Assembly: GCA_944990035.1 (NCBI GenBank)
Contig: CALYLX010000136.1
Coordinates: 310,001 to 374,000, forward strand
From: Clitopilus passeckerianus
Taxonomy: Eukaryota; Basidiomycota; Agaricomycetes; Agaricales; Entolomataceae
Direction of reading: 5' to 3'
DNA: 64,000 nt
Of the stretch, positions 20,160 through 32,882 are shown in pieces. The translations under genes and the position numbers were made by a program. Position 1 is the first letter of the stretch, and each line of letters starts with the position of its first letter. Under the pieces are notes generated by a model. The model was not told the DNA's origin, made no database searches, and worked only from the letters and a program-made list of their open reading frames with translations.

Positions 20160-22911
20160 TTACGGCGAAGAAGGGCGCGAATTAGTACCCGTGTAATAGG
20201 CAGGGAGCAATTCAGGTGCTTTGCGCACTCCTCTTTCACTGTGATCGAAGTCAGAACCCGTCACGATAAGTGGGAGAGACGGTGGAACGCACATTTCATC
20301 AACAGCCACCATGAGATCGTAGTTGATCTCTTGACTAACAGCAGAGTCAAACTTATAGCTGGGATGCGACCGAACGAAATTCCTAATCCATGTCGCTGGT
20401 GTTTGGAGGGTTCCTGAATATCATTATATATCAATATCTCAGGCTGTTAGAAGAAGAAGGACTTACCATTTGATCTAGCCTTTACGAGACCAAGGTATTT
20501 GTCTATGCGGTCTCGAGCCTCTGGCTCTATGTCTAGGGTATCCAGATAATCATACACAAGTTGGAGCAATCCAGGGAATGTATCGCTCTGTTGAAGATGT
20601 CCTGTCAGATGGGAGCGATACTAGATAGTTGGCACGACACTGACTTTGCCATTCATAATCTCGTTCATGGTCATCTCTTCATATTCTTCTTCAACGGGCC
20701 GAATCAAGGAAGGTGCATCAGCTGGTCGTGGCAATGGCGGGAAGCAGTTACGCATCTTCTTCTCCTTCTTTCTTGGCGAGTCATCCGTAGGTGAGGAGCA
20801 GGATGACGAGGAGGCGCTGGAGTGACCACTGCGGCCTGCAGGGTACACATCTTTCCTGAAGTAAAACTTCTCCGTGGCTGCAGCGCCCCTTCGCTGGGCT
20901 CTACCCATATTCTCGTCGACCTGTAAGCTCAACTTAGCGAACGATCGAAATGGCATCCATACAGAAATACTGACCTTGGAAATAGGTATGTAAAAGTTGA
21001 GATTAGAGCTGAGTATTGCCCTAGATAGCAGCACAATGAACACAGAAAACGCTGCATTCTCAAAGTCCGTCATCTGGACTTCCATGCTTCGGAATTCCAC
21101 TCTCCAGCCGATGGTAGAGTTTGGTGGAGGAGGCTTGAAGCGCAGGGTCTGCCAATTGGTGGATTGGATATTCTGCAATGACGATCAGGAAACCGAAGAT
21201 GAGGATTCAGGCTTTTACACACCTCGAAATGATCGGTACTTGTGTTGTCGTCTTGGTCAATCGTCTCAGAAAATACGACCAATGGATCGCGAATGAAGAG
21301 GTGAGAAACATGTTTTGAGAGTAGATCATCCAATCCTTAGAGTCGCCATTAGTATCACAAACCCTTCGAAATTGTGCACTCCCTAACCATGTTTACGCAG
21401 TCGCGTATAAATAGCTTCGTCATATGGAACATGGGTGTCGTTGTACTCTGGTCTATTCATCCAGTTGTCGGAGAGGTAGGTATCCACACTGTCGTATCTG
21501 GACTTGGGTATCTTGAATCGATCGTGTTCAAGAGGCTGCAGATTGTCTGAATAAAATCTCTCAGAGTAAAGTAAGTTGACCCTCACCTTCAGACCGCGTT
21601 CTTCTTCGGTCCGATCGTCAACGCTTCCAGCAATGACATTCCAGCGACAATCAACATCCGCAAGCCAGCCTCTCCACGCGGGGCTCGCGGCTGTCAGAGC
21701 CAACTGAACACAAGCATCAACGAATGAAATCTTTCAGCCAAAACAAGCACTTCACCATTATGGGCCCAACGGGAATCAAACCATCATACATCCTTCTAGC
21801 GTCTGATACATTGCATGCCTGGAAGGTGAGCTGCAGGCAGCAGCAGCCCATCCCGAAGCCCATGGCATCAAGATAGATATGATTTTCGAGGGCGGCACCA
21901 TTCTTCGCCTCTGTTGCAGTGGGTCAAGAATCGTCAGGTGCGCTGCAGAAATAGCGTGACATCAGATGCAATTACCAGGATCTTCGGGGTAGATAGCTCT
22001 ATCCCATGGAATGGTAGGATCAACGAATGGGCGCGGCGTCTTGTTGTCAAAGTAGATGGGGAGGTTGATGGCAACCTTGGAACCCCTTCTGCGCCGAATG
22101 TTCGCCGTTAGGGTGCTGTGAGTAAGAAGATCAGTCAGCTAGAGCGGCTGCCGTAAAGCTCTACCAATCGTGCTTACGGGAAGCGGACATGCGGATTTGT
22201 GATCTGCTCAGGGAGGAAGAGGCTGTGGCTGGAGACAGCACCAGTGGGATCATGATAGGGCTCTGTAAATTGGCCTAGAACCCCTAAGCGGGGGAAAGAA
22301 GTGAACGTGATTGGGACTTCATTGGCTTTCAGGTGACGGCGAGCCAAGCAACGTCTTCGGTACTGTTCAGAATAATTTCTCTGAGGACAGAGGTTTCCTT
22401 ACCTATGTCGCATGTTATCCTCGACGGAGAGCAGGTCAGGGATAGAACCGGTGTAAGGAGATCCGGGAGTAGATTCGAGCATGTACCTTCCGTATTCTGG
22501 ATGGTATGTTGGGAGCGACTTGATACTATTCCGATGCCTTAGTTTCATGATCTCGTGCACATCGTCTGGACCTTACTTCGGGATTGACTCTGCACACATG
22601 TCCTCGACGATGCCGCTGAGCTTAGCCAGGATTTCCGTTTGGCGAAGGGACAATTTTGCATTCTTCTGCTCCTCGTCAAAAGCCACGACGATGTACTCCA
22701 CCTTTGAAGATCATAGCAGATGTTAGAAGAGATGAAGACGCTAAGATCAGATACGACATACCTCATCTCCCCAAAGCAGTTCGTCGCCCGTCCTATCCTT
22801 GAGACGATCCCAAGTATTCAAAAATTGCGTTATCCCATGGTATCGGACATGGTCGGCGTATTTCTTTGCTTCATCCCAAGTTAAAGGGGTTCCAAGATAG
22901 AGCAGACCCAT
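20160..22911 (-). CDS. GSH1: Glutamate-cysteine ligase (gamma-glutamylcysteine synthetase)
   Basis: GSH1 catalyses the ATP-dependent joining of glutamate and cysteine, the first and rate-limiting step of glutathione synthesis in the cytosol. The start at 22911 gives [38 protein letters not shown] and [16 protein letters not shown], a canonical eukaryotic N-terminus. Later exons show [85 protein letters not shown] and [20 protein letters not shown], followed by [10 protein letters not shown] last intron leads to a C-terminus ending TNSRPSSP. At least eight introns are present. An acidic EEEYEEMTM segment is normal for the family. Regulation is not visible in the upstream 550 bp. Confidence 0.95.
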
Positions 22912-23459
22912 GCTGGTGGCAGGCTCCTGATCAGCCTCCGAGCGAATGTTGATGCAATTATATGTCGCAATACGGCGCCTCTTAGTCGCAATCAGAAGAT
23001 CTTTGTAAGACGGCGAGATTGGGTGGATTGCTAATTGACCAGAGTGTTCCACGCGGGGTGGAAAACTGTTTTGTCATCGGACCGATCATTCCAGAGTCTT
23101 GATTTTCCCGGCAATGGCGGTAAATCTCCTTTCAGAGTGAAATTCTGGAGTTTTTGTGGCATTTCACGTCAAAAAGCCGGCGATGTGCTGGGGCACACCA
23201 AGCAACATGGTGGATGGCAATAAAGCCATGAACTCATTAATTGAATTCGGCATGCCACTTGCCCTGGTCGATCCCGGCAATCAACGGAAAGATCAATTAG
23301 AAGGGTAGCACATGATCTTCACAAAACGAGGACAGAACTGGGGTTGGTGCATTGTATAGATTGGTATGATAAGTATGCTGCAGGAAGGGGTATCATAAGT
23401 AGGTATGAGGGCGGTGGTGCAGTATGATAAATATCGAGTAAAGATCTCTGCGAAACTGA
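22912..23459. other. Intergenic region between ATG6 and GSH1
   Basis: 548 bp form the promoter of GSH1 and the 3' flank of ATG6, both on the minus strand. Short ORFs here have no recognisable content and no RNA gene is seen. Confidence 0.5.
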
Positions 23460-25174
23460 CTAGGTGTTCACGCCATTCGTCATCCATTTCAAGCAGATTT
23501 TCAATGCCAAAAGGACATGGCGAAGGGAACGCGTCCAGGCTTCCTCCTGATTAAACTGAAGTTTGACTGAAACATCCCCTATCTTATCCTTCGATATCCT
23601 ACGAGGGAGGAACGGAGATTTAGTCTTTGGTCGCACCAATTAATGATCACTTACTGATGTGGAAAGTCGACACCAGAATCCTGAGATTTGATGTAATCTA
23701 TAAGGTGCTTCATGCAATCGAGAAAAGCCACCATGGCAAGATCAAATCTTCGGTTATGCAAAAGACGCCCCAAATGTAGGTCACCCGAACCGTAGAGTTC
23801 GTAGGTAGCCTTGTCTCCCGTTGTTTTCTCTATCCGAGAGAAAGAGCCCATGGGGACTAGCTTGTAGCTATGTGAGATTTAGCACACTATGATGTCAGGC
23901 AATAAAATAGAAAGACATACTGTTCAAATGTATGGTCTAATTTGCGGGCAATAGTATATAGCAGAAGGAGGGCTTGTCCCCAAGCAGCATTGATTTCGGC
24001 CCATTCAACCTATTTCACAGGTAAAGCATCAAAGACTCTGAAGCGGATAAGGTAGACCCACTGGCACACCAGGAACGCGACCAAGCCTTAAGCCATTGAT
24101 GGTTCCAAACACCCCGTCGTGTCCAATGCAGAAAGCATCATTGTACACATTCGTCCGTTCTAGTTTTTCGAGCGTTGCAAGGTCTTTTGCGTAGGCCGCT
24201 CTTAATGAAGCGAGTTGTGCACTTTGTTGCTCGACGGTAAGAATGTGATTGTTATGGGCTTTCCAAAATCTGCCAATAATCAGAGATTAAGTGACTGGCG
24301 GAACTTTGAGGCTTACTCTGCTTCTTCGACCTCCAATGCACGTTCATCCGCTTCAAGGTTTCTAAGTTCTTCCTCCAGCTGCTCCCGTTCCTTCTCGGCA
24401 TCTTTCAGCTGCTGTATTGCCAGTTGCTCGTCTGCCTTCAGCTTCTCGATTTTCTTGTCCATTTCCTCTTTGGACGGGCCTTGGCTTTCTTTTTCTCTTT
24501 CCTTCTTGATCTCCTTCTCGTACGCAATGTAGCCATCTCTTTCCTTCCTCGTTTCATCTAGCTGACGCTGTAGAGCACTGAGGAGAACACGGGTACATTC
24601 TGCACAAGAGGATGGTCTATCTCCGTGCGTGATGATAAGATGTTGAATAGCCGGGCAGTCGATCGTAAGTGTTGAGAAATGGGAGAGGGATCGTGGTCAA
24701 TATCAAACGTTGCCCCTCTTTCAGTTTCGGCAGGTGCAGTTTTCGGAACCTTCGCCCTTGAAGACGGTTTCGAGGGTGAAGCGGTTGCTGGTATGTTCTT
24801 GATAATACTATCCTGCAATAGGACAAAGGATTCACTAGGTGATGCAGCGTATCCTGAGAACTCCTCTGAGGTTGCTTTCCGGTCGCACGACTCACAGACG
24901 GAGGAGGTGGAGTCTTTCCGGGTTTCTGGGACCGCTGCCACGCTAATTTCGCCTCAGAGGGTTGTGAATTGCGGGTGTCTGAAGGTGGCCGAGACTGCTT
25001 GGAAGACGAAGAAGGTAAAGACGATACGAACATATCATATGCAGAGGGTGCAAGGTCCACAATCGATGCATCGAGCTGAAATGCCTGGAGTCAAGCAAAT
25101 TGAATCTGAGTATGGGTTGACCATACCTGGAGGGGTTCCTTGCATTGCTGGCAGATAATGGGGCCAAAGCTCAT
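23460..25174 (-). CDS. ATG6: Autophagy protein Atg6/Beclin-1/Vps30
   Basis: Atg6 is a subunit of the Vps34 phosphatidylinositol 3-kinase complexes that start autophagosome formation and drive endosomal sorting. The start at 25174 encodes [20 protein letters not shown], with the CxxC pair usual at this N-terminus, followed by a Ser/Pro-rich region. A long coiled coil is read from the exons near 24320-24600. The evolutionarily conserved C-terminal domain includes [60 protein letters not shown] and [18 protein letters not shown]. The protein ends with [18 protein letters not shown], the membrane-associating region. Several introns are present. The gene is divergent from POLK, with 234 bp between start codons. 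Confidence 0.93.
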
Positions 25175-25408
25175 AGTTCACTTTGTCCAAATTGAAGGTC
25201 CTTAGTCAAGCTGAAGATGTAGACGGTAGGCCGTTGCTGCACAGTCGATGGTCTTTGTGAATGATAATATTGGCCCAATGGGGAAGGTGTCAAGATTTGT
25301 CAGAAGCACATACCTAATCGAATCCTTTGTTGACCTCAACACTGGACTCCGAAACGTGAATATGACTCTTGCTGCAATACCACAATAGTTCTTAAAGAAA
25401 GGAGGCTC
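25175..25408. promoter_or_regulatory. Bidirectional promoter ATG6/POLK
   Basis: Only 234 bp separate the start codons of ATG6 (minus) and DNA polymerase kappa (plus), so regulatory elements are probably shared. I recognise no specific factor site. Confidence 0.45.
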
Positions 25409-28194
25409 ATGGAAACAGAAGAAGCGCCTCAATTATCTCAAGCGACATCAAGTCTTATCAAACGATTGGCTGGTCCATCCACAGGCAAAGCTGGGTGAGA
25501 AGGAAACGCGTCAGGGCACAGGAAGGTGAACCATATAGCTAAAGTATATCACCGTCAGACTTGCAAAAGACCAAAGCGAAATCAACCAAATAATTGCAGA
25601 AGCGTCAAAAGGGTCGAAGTTCTACGAGGCAGGTCTTTGAATCCGTGTAACTGGTAAAGAACAGGCTTTGAGCTCCTGCGCTAGAATGAAAAGCGGAAGG
25701 ATAAGGAGGTCACTGAACGCATCAATAGAATCTTGAAAGAAAGGGATGAGATTCTCTCCGGGGCTAATCTTGGTGGGAAATGCGCTATGTTATTCTTTTC
25801 TATCATTCATGAAGAATCTCGCAGCGGTTGCTGAGAAGAGTGCCGATCACCTAGTATGCATCCACATTCCTGCCATCTCGAAGAAGTCCGCTCTAACATG
25901 ACTGTGGTTGCAGATATCAGACTTTGAGGCACATCGGGATTTGTCCAGGATTATCGTTCATATTGATATGGATGCCTTTTACGCCGTAAGCCTCCCACGT
26001 CGACCCATTAAACGGACCAGTTGTAGCTCATTTTCGAACAGAATGTCGAACTTCTTGACAACCCAGACCTAGCAGGGAAGCCTTTCGGGGTAAGTGAGAC
26101 GCATATCGGTCGTAAATAATTCTCATCCATTCTCAGGTGGGCTATGGCGTGTTAACAACAGCCTCTTACGAGGCTAGGAAGTACGGCGTTCGCTCGGGGA
26201 TGGCTGGTCAGTCGTCTAGGTTCTAACATGACCCCTGACTTTCTTCTTCTTACCCCATGACATAGGATTTATCGCAAAGAAGCTTTGTCCCGAACTGATT
26301 TTCGTCAAGAACCACTTCAGTCGATATAGTGAGATGTCCGGCAAAGTAATGGCCATATTGCGTAGGTATGACGAGACAATGGCTGCTGCTAGTGTCGACG
26401 AGGCGTATTTGGAGTAGGTGGTCATCCTTATATTACTGCCGGCATCACCCACACATCAATCAAGTATCACAAACTATTGCGAAACCCATGTTTTGACCGC
26501 GGAAGCATGTGTGTTCCAGATGCGCAAAGCCATAGAAGATGAGACCAAGCTCACGGCCAGCGCAGGAATTGCCCCTAATAAGGTTAGATCTATTTGAGCT
26601 AACGGCGAATGCTATCTAATGGTTCTCTCAGATGCTTGCGAAAGTAAGATCTCTTACCACGTGTGTATTGCGTTCGATTGAATGATTTTGCTGTAGATTT
26701 GCTCAGACAAGGTAATGCTTAGAATTCTTGAGCCTTGGAGAAATCACCCGTCCTCAAAATTTCGCAGAACAAACCCAACGGGCAATTTCAACTCCAGTTT
26801 GACAAAGAGTCTATTCTTGCATTCATGCGAGACCTTTCTATACGAAAGATCCCAGGGATAGGAAGGGTGACTGAAAGACTTTTGGAATCCGTCGAAATAA
26901 AGGTCGGTGCTTGGATGGCCTCTCGGATGGATCTCAATTCCTGAACTCCATGGTGTAGACTTGTGGCGACATTTATGGGCACCGTGCCTCTGTCTATCTA
27001 ATGGATAAATATTTCGGCCGCGAATTTCTTTTCCGAACATACTTGGGCATTGCCTCGAATGTTGTGCAACCAGGGCAAAGGCATGAGAGAAAAAGCATAG
27101 GCGCTGAACGGTGGGAGCAACCCCTACGTATCCTCCAAAATATTCATCTTGTGGTGAATTCAGGACTTTCAACGCAATTAGCGATAAAGGGAAGATCCTG
27201 GCCAAGTTAGAAGAGGTTGCTGAAGAGCTGGCAAAAGATATGGAGCAGACACAATGGACAGGCCGAACAGTGACCCTTAAGTATAAACTTGATACCTACC
27301 AAGGTGAGCTCCTGGCATGCGGTTCTACACCTCGTGGAACCTAAAGTTTCCTCCAATTCAAGTCTTCAATCGGGCAAAGTCTATGGATCGCTGGGTGAAG
27401 AAAAAAGAAGACCTGCTCGGTGTGAGTGAGGCTCTCTACCGCACTTGATATATCCTGATGATAGTAGATTGGCCGGGAGCTTCTCATGCCAGAGTTTCCT
27501 CTTTGTATACGGCTCATAGGTTTACGGGTTACGAAACTGAAAGATCTCAAAGCCCCCGAACCTGCCAATGGTCTCAAACGAGTAGGTCACGCTCGCCTGG
27601 CGGCCGATAAATGAGGTAACCATCTGTTTCTAGTTTTTCGATACCGCATCGCCCAAGAAAACTACCAAGAGGCAGAAGTTTGACGATAATGGCGACCATA
27701 AACATCAGGAACTCGACGATGACGAAGGCGCTGGATTGATGGAAGAATCTGATGAAGACATGGAAGAAGGCGATGTCTTTGAACTAGACGGCGCAAGCGG
27801 CATGGAGGTAATTGAGAGCGAAAACGTGGTGAAACCAATCGAGGCTAGTTCGTCTAAAAATCTAGATGAACATGGAACCTCTAAGAAACCAAAGTCGAAA
27901 ACCATGCTTAAACCGATCTCCAGATCATCGCCATACCAACACACTACTTCCTCATCAGTAGTGCAAACCCATAGTCTCGAGTTTCAGACATGCCCAATAT
28001 GCAACAAGTCCATGCAAGTCGACAATCAGGGTCTTAACGAGCATATTGACTTCTGCTTATCTCGCTTGACAATTCGAGAGGTGCAGGCTGAAAGCATCAA
28101 CGTTGTACATCCATCACCGAAGTCCACAAGCAGTGGTAAACCTAAATCCAGCAGGCAATCAAGTTCAATAAAGGCCCTTTTCTTCGATTCTTGA
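25409..28194 (+). CDS. POLK: DNA polymerase kappa (Y-family translesion polymerase)
   Basis: This DinB-type polymerase bypasses minor-groove lesions. Exon 1 (25409-25494, METEEAPQLSQATSSLIKRL), exon 2 (25559-25628, ending SKFYE) and exon 3 (from 25685, NEKRKDKEVTERINRILKER) give the N-clasp helix specific to kappa. The catalytic core shows IIVHIDMDAFYAAVELLDNP (first metal-binding Asp), VLTTASYEARKYGVRSGMAG, MAAASVDEAYLDIT (second acidic pair) and the helix-hairpin-helix IRKIPGIGRVTERLLES. The little-finger domain includes GRTVTLKYKLDTYQVFNRAK. The acidic C-terminal region carries one UBZ4-type finger (CPICNKSMQ..HIDFC) for ubiquitinated PCNA and ends SIKALFFDS, a PIP-box-like tail. Intron 2 appears to be of GC-AG type. 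Confidence 0.93.
25629..25684 (+). other. Probable GC-AG intron in POLK
   Basis: The frame requires TTC TAC GAG to join directly to AAT GAA AAG. The 56 nt between them start with GCAGGT and end with CTAG and contain a possible TAAC branch site. No GT donor nearby keeps the frame. Length and position fit the other introns in the gene. Confidence 0.6.
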
Positions 28195-28279
28195 CTTTCC
28201 GCGGTTTGCTTATCTCTTGGGTAGATTACATATATCCTACTTCATACTGTTACAAGAACCAGCGAAATGGCAGCTACAA

Positions 28280-30814
28280 CTATATTGTTTTCGCCGGCTT
28301 TGATCCATCGAGGCTTCCTTTGATTTCTGTTGGAATGATGAGTGAGAAAAATGCTGCAAGGTGCGAAAGACGCACGCAAGGCAAGGAGGTTACTATAGAA
28401 TCGGCACATGGCGAGGTTACCTGAACAAGAGTAAGAAGATGTTTCAAGTATTCTAGAGGCGAAACCAACCGATCGCTATCCACAGGCCTTCTTGAGCAAC
28501 CGCTCGCCAGACGGAGTTCAATTCACCCTCCTCATCCATGCCCCAGACGGAAGGGATCCTTGAGGTAACCTCTGGGCCACAAATCTTCTCGATGCCGACC
28601 TTTGGATCACCATACCTGGAATGCGATTAAAAATGTGGCTTGGACAGAACTGAACCAGACATTTTACCCTGTGGCAAACACCACCACATCAGCATCTAAT
28701 TGAGTGCCATCTTCGAATTCCAATCCAGAGGAAGTGAAGTTCTTGATGGCGGACCCCGTTTTGAGTTTGATACGACCATCGATGATGTCCTTACTTCCGC
28801 CGACATCTGGTGTATAATTAGACGAATAAATAGTTTTACGAAGCAACCACGCACCGATGTAATAACCTCCGCCACGTGCAAAGAGTAATGGGAAAATGCC
28901 CCCATTATTTGGTCCAAGATTGGTTCTGAATCCTGCTTTCTGCAAACCATCCAGGATCTCTCTGGAGATGATTGATCAGGTTCATTCCTTGTTATAATTG
29001 AATAGATCATACTTGTCCACTGTGCTTGCCATATGAGGTGCTACCCTCTGATGGACGAGCTTCGTTGCTTCCCAAGGAAGTGATGCATTGGCGCGGTCAG
29101 CGAAATCGATATTTGATCCCTCGTTGTAAAGACCTATACAGATGAGTTCATGAGACTTCTGAAAATGAATATTGTCCTACCACCGAGTAGTAAGGCAATG
29201 GCTTTGGAGCTGATGACATAGGTCGAAGAACGTTGATAGCTATATATAACGTTGAAGTTGAGCCCGGGCTGCTGACGATCTATGTCTGGTAAAATGATTC
29301 TTACATCGTTACGTCGATTCCATGAGCAACGAAATCTTGCGCGATGTCATGTCCTAAGAGGCAAGTCAGATGTGCATTGGAAATCGCTACGATGGGAATT
29401 TCCAACCCGAATTGCAGGCACCCACGACAACGGCCTTTTTGTTTTTATAATTACGAGCCGACTTAAATGAGGATGAGTGAACTACTTGTCCCCGGAAGGT
29501 TTCCTGGCGAGGAAACATTATTCAGCTGAGTCAAGTTCTGGCAGACCGAGACCCACCTGTCCAGGGACCTCAGGTGCTTGCCCGATACCGCCTCCGAATC
29601 CGGTGGCAAATACGACATGCTTGACAGTCATGGTCTGAGGCTCTTCGTCCCTCCTACGTATAGTGACAGACCATGTCTTATTAGCTTCGTTCCAAGTTGC
29701 TTTCTGGACTTCGGTTGAAGTCCAAACGCTCAATTCCATCGCCTCTGCATATGCCTCTAGCCAGTTCGCCAGCTTTCCGGCGGAAGAGTAGACAGGCCAG
29801 TTTGCGGGGAATCTGTCACATCATATTGAGTCGCCATTTGTTGGACAAACCGGGCTTACACACGGCATATAGGCAAGATGGTCAAACCCTGGGGTTTAGG
29901 TAAGTCGGCAGGCGGCGTTTTGAACGGATGTCAACGTACAGACGGTGTCATGAGTGCAGAGTGCATCATATCGTTTCCTCCACTGTAAGAAAGTGAGAAA
30001 CTATAACCTTCAAAAACGTAGAAACTGTATTCACGCTATCTCCAATCCGTGCATGTCTCTCCGTTACGAGGGACTTCACGCCAAGGGCTTTCAGGCGAGC
30101 AGCTATCGACAGCCCAGCTTGTGCGCCACCTAAACGGGACCTCAGCTAAACACATTGCACGTCTGAGAATTGAGGTTTACCAATGATGAGCACGTCTGGG
30201 GGTCCATCGACGAGGTCAACCTGGCGCTGGCGCACGGAATCCCAAGGCTCTGTGATGGGTACATCACTTCGATTGATGCCGACCTAAGCATGACCTCAGC
30301 ACGGTTCGAGGGAAGGAGGAATAAAGATGACCTTCGGCGGAGAATTAGTCAAGGATTCCAAGCAAGTGAATACAGTCCAAGCTTTCCATTCTCCAGTCTC
30401 GCCAACGGGAACTAGTCTACAAATCCCTGAGCCTTGTCCGACGGGCACGTCGTAAGAGAAGGTGAACTGCAGCAAACAAAGATCCGGGAACATGTTCGTA
30501 ATCACGGCCTTGTTGTGGGCTTCTTCAAGGACTTGCAGGTTCCGCAAACCGCCCTTGGAATTGTCGAGCAAGTTCTGAATATTCTTCCAAGTATTGAAAG
30601 ATCGGAGATCCCAAGTTAGGACGAGGAAATCGCGCCATAGAGCATCCTCCAAGAAGAGCTTCTCAGTTGCGACAAGATCGCGCTTCTCTAACGATTCTGA
30701 AAGCGCAGCAAGCCATTTCTGTGCAATAGATGTTGCTGATGCTGATGCATCGGGTGCCTTTGCTTTGAGACTGTCGAGAGTAGGTAGGGTGATTGAACGA
30801 GTGGTTGCGGACAT
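28280..30814 (-). CDS. Flavin-containing monooxygenase with N-terminal SnoaL-like domain
   Basis: The ATG at 30814 begins ~170 residues resembling a SnoaL/NTF2-like fold (SIAQKWLAALSESLEKRDLV, LFLEDALWRDFLVLTWDLRS). The FMO core follows: DVLIIGGAQAGLSIAARLKA (FAD-binding Rossmann motif completed across an intron), LVTERHARIGDS, PVYSSAGKLANWLEAYAEAM, VKHVVFATGFGGG and a second GTQLDADVVVFATG. Two short introns near the end hide the true C-terminus GNLAMCRFYSNLLAL..QIKG. This SnoaL-FMO fusion is common in ascomycetes and basidiomycetes, often annotated as YUCCA- or Baeyer-Villiger-like, and oxidises unidentified organic substrates with NADPH and O2. The gene converges with POLK, 85 bp apart. 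It may belong to detoxification or secondary metabolism, but no biosynthetic backbone gene is nearby. Confidence 0.85.
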
Positions 30815-31316
30815 CGCGGCAAATATCAAACTTCAAGGAAGGCGTATGAACTGTATCCGATGATGATAGAAGCCACACAGTATTTGAATAAACAGACAAG
30901 CCTGTACTAAGCGATGGTCGGTTATCGATATCTGATTGGTGTATGCAAACTTACCGTAAATAGCCAGAAGATATACCCATATATGCGTGGCTGCATCGTG
31001 TTGAGGCAAATGTTCAGAAGCTTAATCAGCTGGACTGGGTGTCCCTCGGTTGATGCGCTGAGGCTGCTTGCTCGTATTCATAGAAGGCACATTGTGTGTA
31101 TCGGGAAGGAGCGTGGATATTAAGAATGATTGATTAGCACACAAGATGATGAATTTATGCTTCCATTCGTGAAATTGTACAATTATATTATGACGGACGG
31201 GCCAATTCGCAGAGCATTCCATAACGATTGCGAGTGGGAAACCATTTCAAATAAGTAGAGGCAGATCACGCATCTAATGAATAGATAGATGTTATTATAG
31301 TGAAGCTGCAATCATT
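30815..31316. other. Intergenic region
   Basis: 502 bp form the promoter of the FMO gene and the 3' flank of the 7TM gene. I see no supported ORF or RNA gene. Confidence 0.5.
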
Positions 31317-32605
31317 TCAGTGATAAAATCTACCTTGCATCTTCACTGATGAGACCGATTTGTTTGAGCGTTCGATATCAGAGGTATCTTCATTGTGGTG
31401 TGATTTGACATCCGAGAGCTCAACTTCGACTGTGTTGGTAGGCATGTCAAGTTTCGTGAGCGTAGCTGTTCTTGTGTGTTCCGATTCATCCATAGATTCT
31501 AACTCTCGCTGCCATCGAAAAGTGCTCTGCCATCCAGTGGTAGTTTCAGGGGCGGGGGCAAATCGCACGGCAGTTTGTGGGCTGGTCCCTCTTCTCTGAT
31601 CTCGTTGTATGCGCATGACGTTCGTGATGACCACAGGTATATTGCAGACCAGTAGCGAGACGGTATCTTCCACAATGGCAGCGATAACTTCTTGGGGTCC
31701 ACTGATAGAGCGTTGGTTCAATCTACAAGTGAGGACATATAGGGGGCCGGAACTCACGCATGCGTAATGATAAATGCTGCATGGACAAGAGAAACAATAC
31801 TTGTAATGCAGCAAGTGGCAAAGATAGTGTTTAGCCGTCGTTTCAACTTCTTGTCTTTTAAGTGGCGAAGTAATCGGAAAGGGACCAAAGTGAGGATCAG
31901 GTCTGAACCGATATCGGCTGAAGAGAAAAGCTGAGACCTGTCGAAGGAAGCCAAACTGCGGTACTCACTGACTAACTGGAGAATTACGACTTGCTTCGTC
32001 AGGACACATTGTGGGTTTTTCTCAAGCTTCCAGCTGGGGTCCGGTTCACAGACCCAAAACAGCTGGCAGAGGAAGATGACGAAAAGGATGAAGAAGACAA
32101 CCCCGGCGCCTAGTAGTGCCCGGCGCCGATTTAAGCTTGGGTCGATTCGGATGATTGAAAATAGGATGGACAGGCGGGCAAACCTATTGTCAACGTTAGT
32201 TGGCCGGGTAAAGCACGATCAAGCGTCCGTACCAGATGACGACGTAAAATGGTGCTGCCATGAGATAATACGAGGCGACTAGGACTGGCTGAGGGCTTGT
32301 GCCAGTTATGTGGAGAAAACATCCAATGCACATGAGGATTGAACCGATGGCTGAGCATAGTGCAAAGGCCTGCAATGAAACCGAGTCAGCAACGCAAACT
32401 GGGTCCAAGGAGAGTTCATACATCATCCGCCCAATACCTCCCTCTCCGTATCCATAGACGATACCCAGTACTTGCTAATGCTGGAATGGTACATACGACG
32501 GAGGTTACTGTTAAAGTCAATTAGAGAGTCCTCTTGGGAAAGTTGGAAAACAGGAGACAACATACTGCCAATTTGGACCAAAGGGTCTCTCGTGTCCAAG
32601 CCCAT
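31317..32605 (-). CDS. Fungal rhodopsin-domain seven-helix membrane protein
   Basis: The ATG at 32605 encodes MGLDTRDPLVQIG, and short exons then build seven hydrophobic helices: TSVVCTIPALASTGYRLWI, DDAFALCSAIGSILMCIGC, PVLVASYYLMAAPFYVVIW, RALLGAGVVFFILFVIFLCQ with LFWVCEP, QLVTDLILTLVPFRLLR, FATCCITSIVSLVHAAFIIT and IVEDTVSLLVCNIPVVITNV. The YRLWIRRGRYWADD loop after helix 1 and the L..VPF segment are typical of the fungal rhodopsin-like family found in many copies in mushrooms. The ~100-residue cytoplasmic tail is Ser/Thr-rich. These proteins lack a retinal lysine and have no established function; a sensing role is only inferred. Confidence 0.8.
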
Positions 32606-32882
32606 GGTATTGAATGAAGGAAGAGAGCGTTAGATAGGAAAAGGAAAAGGTCAGTGTTGCATGAGACGTCAGGAAAGCCTTGAAGGGGAGCGAAGGAGCG
32701 GAGGGGGTGGTTATAAGTGTAAGTATGGAACACCTGCAACCGGCTGAGGCCTTGTCCTTTTGGAGTAAATTGTGTGAAGATCTGAATCGAGGTATATACA
32801 GAATTCAGGGTCAGCCTCAATTTTTCGTCTCATGCTAAATTCGAATTTCTACGAGGAACTGCTAAGCCGTAATTCTATGGTT

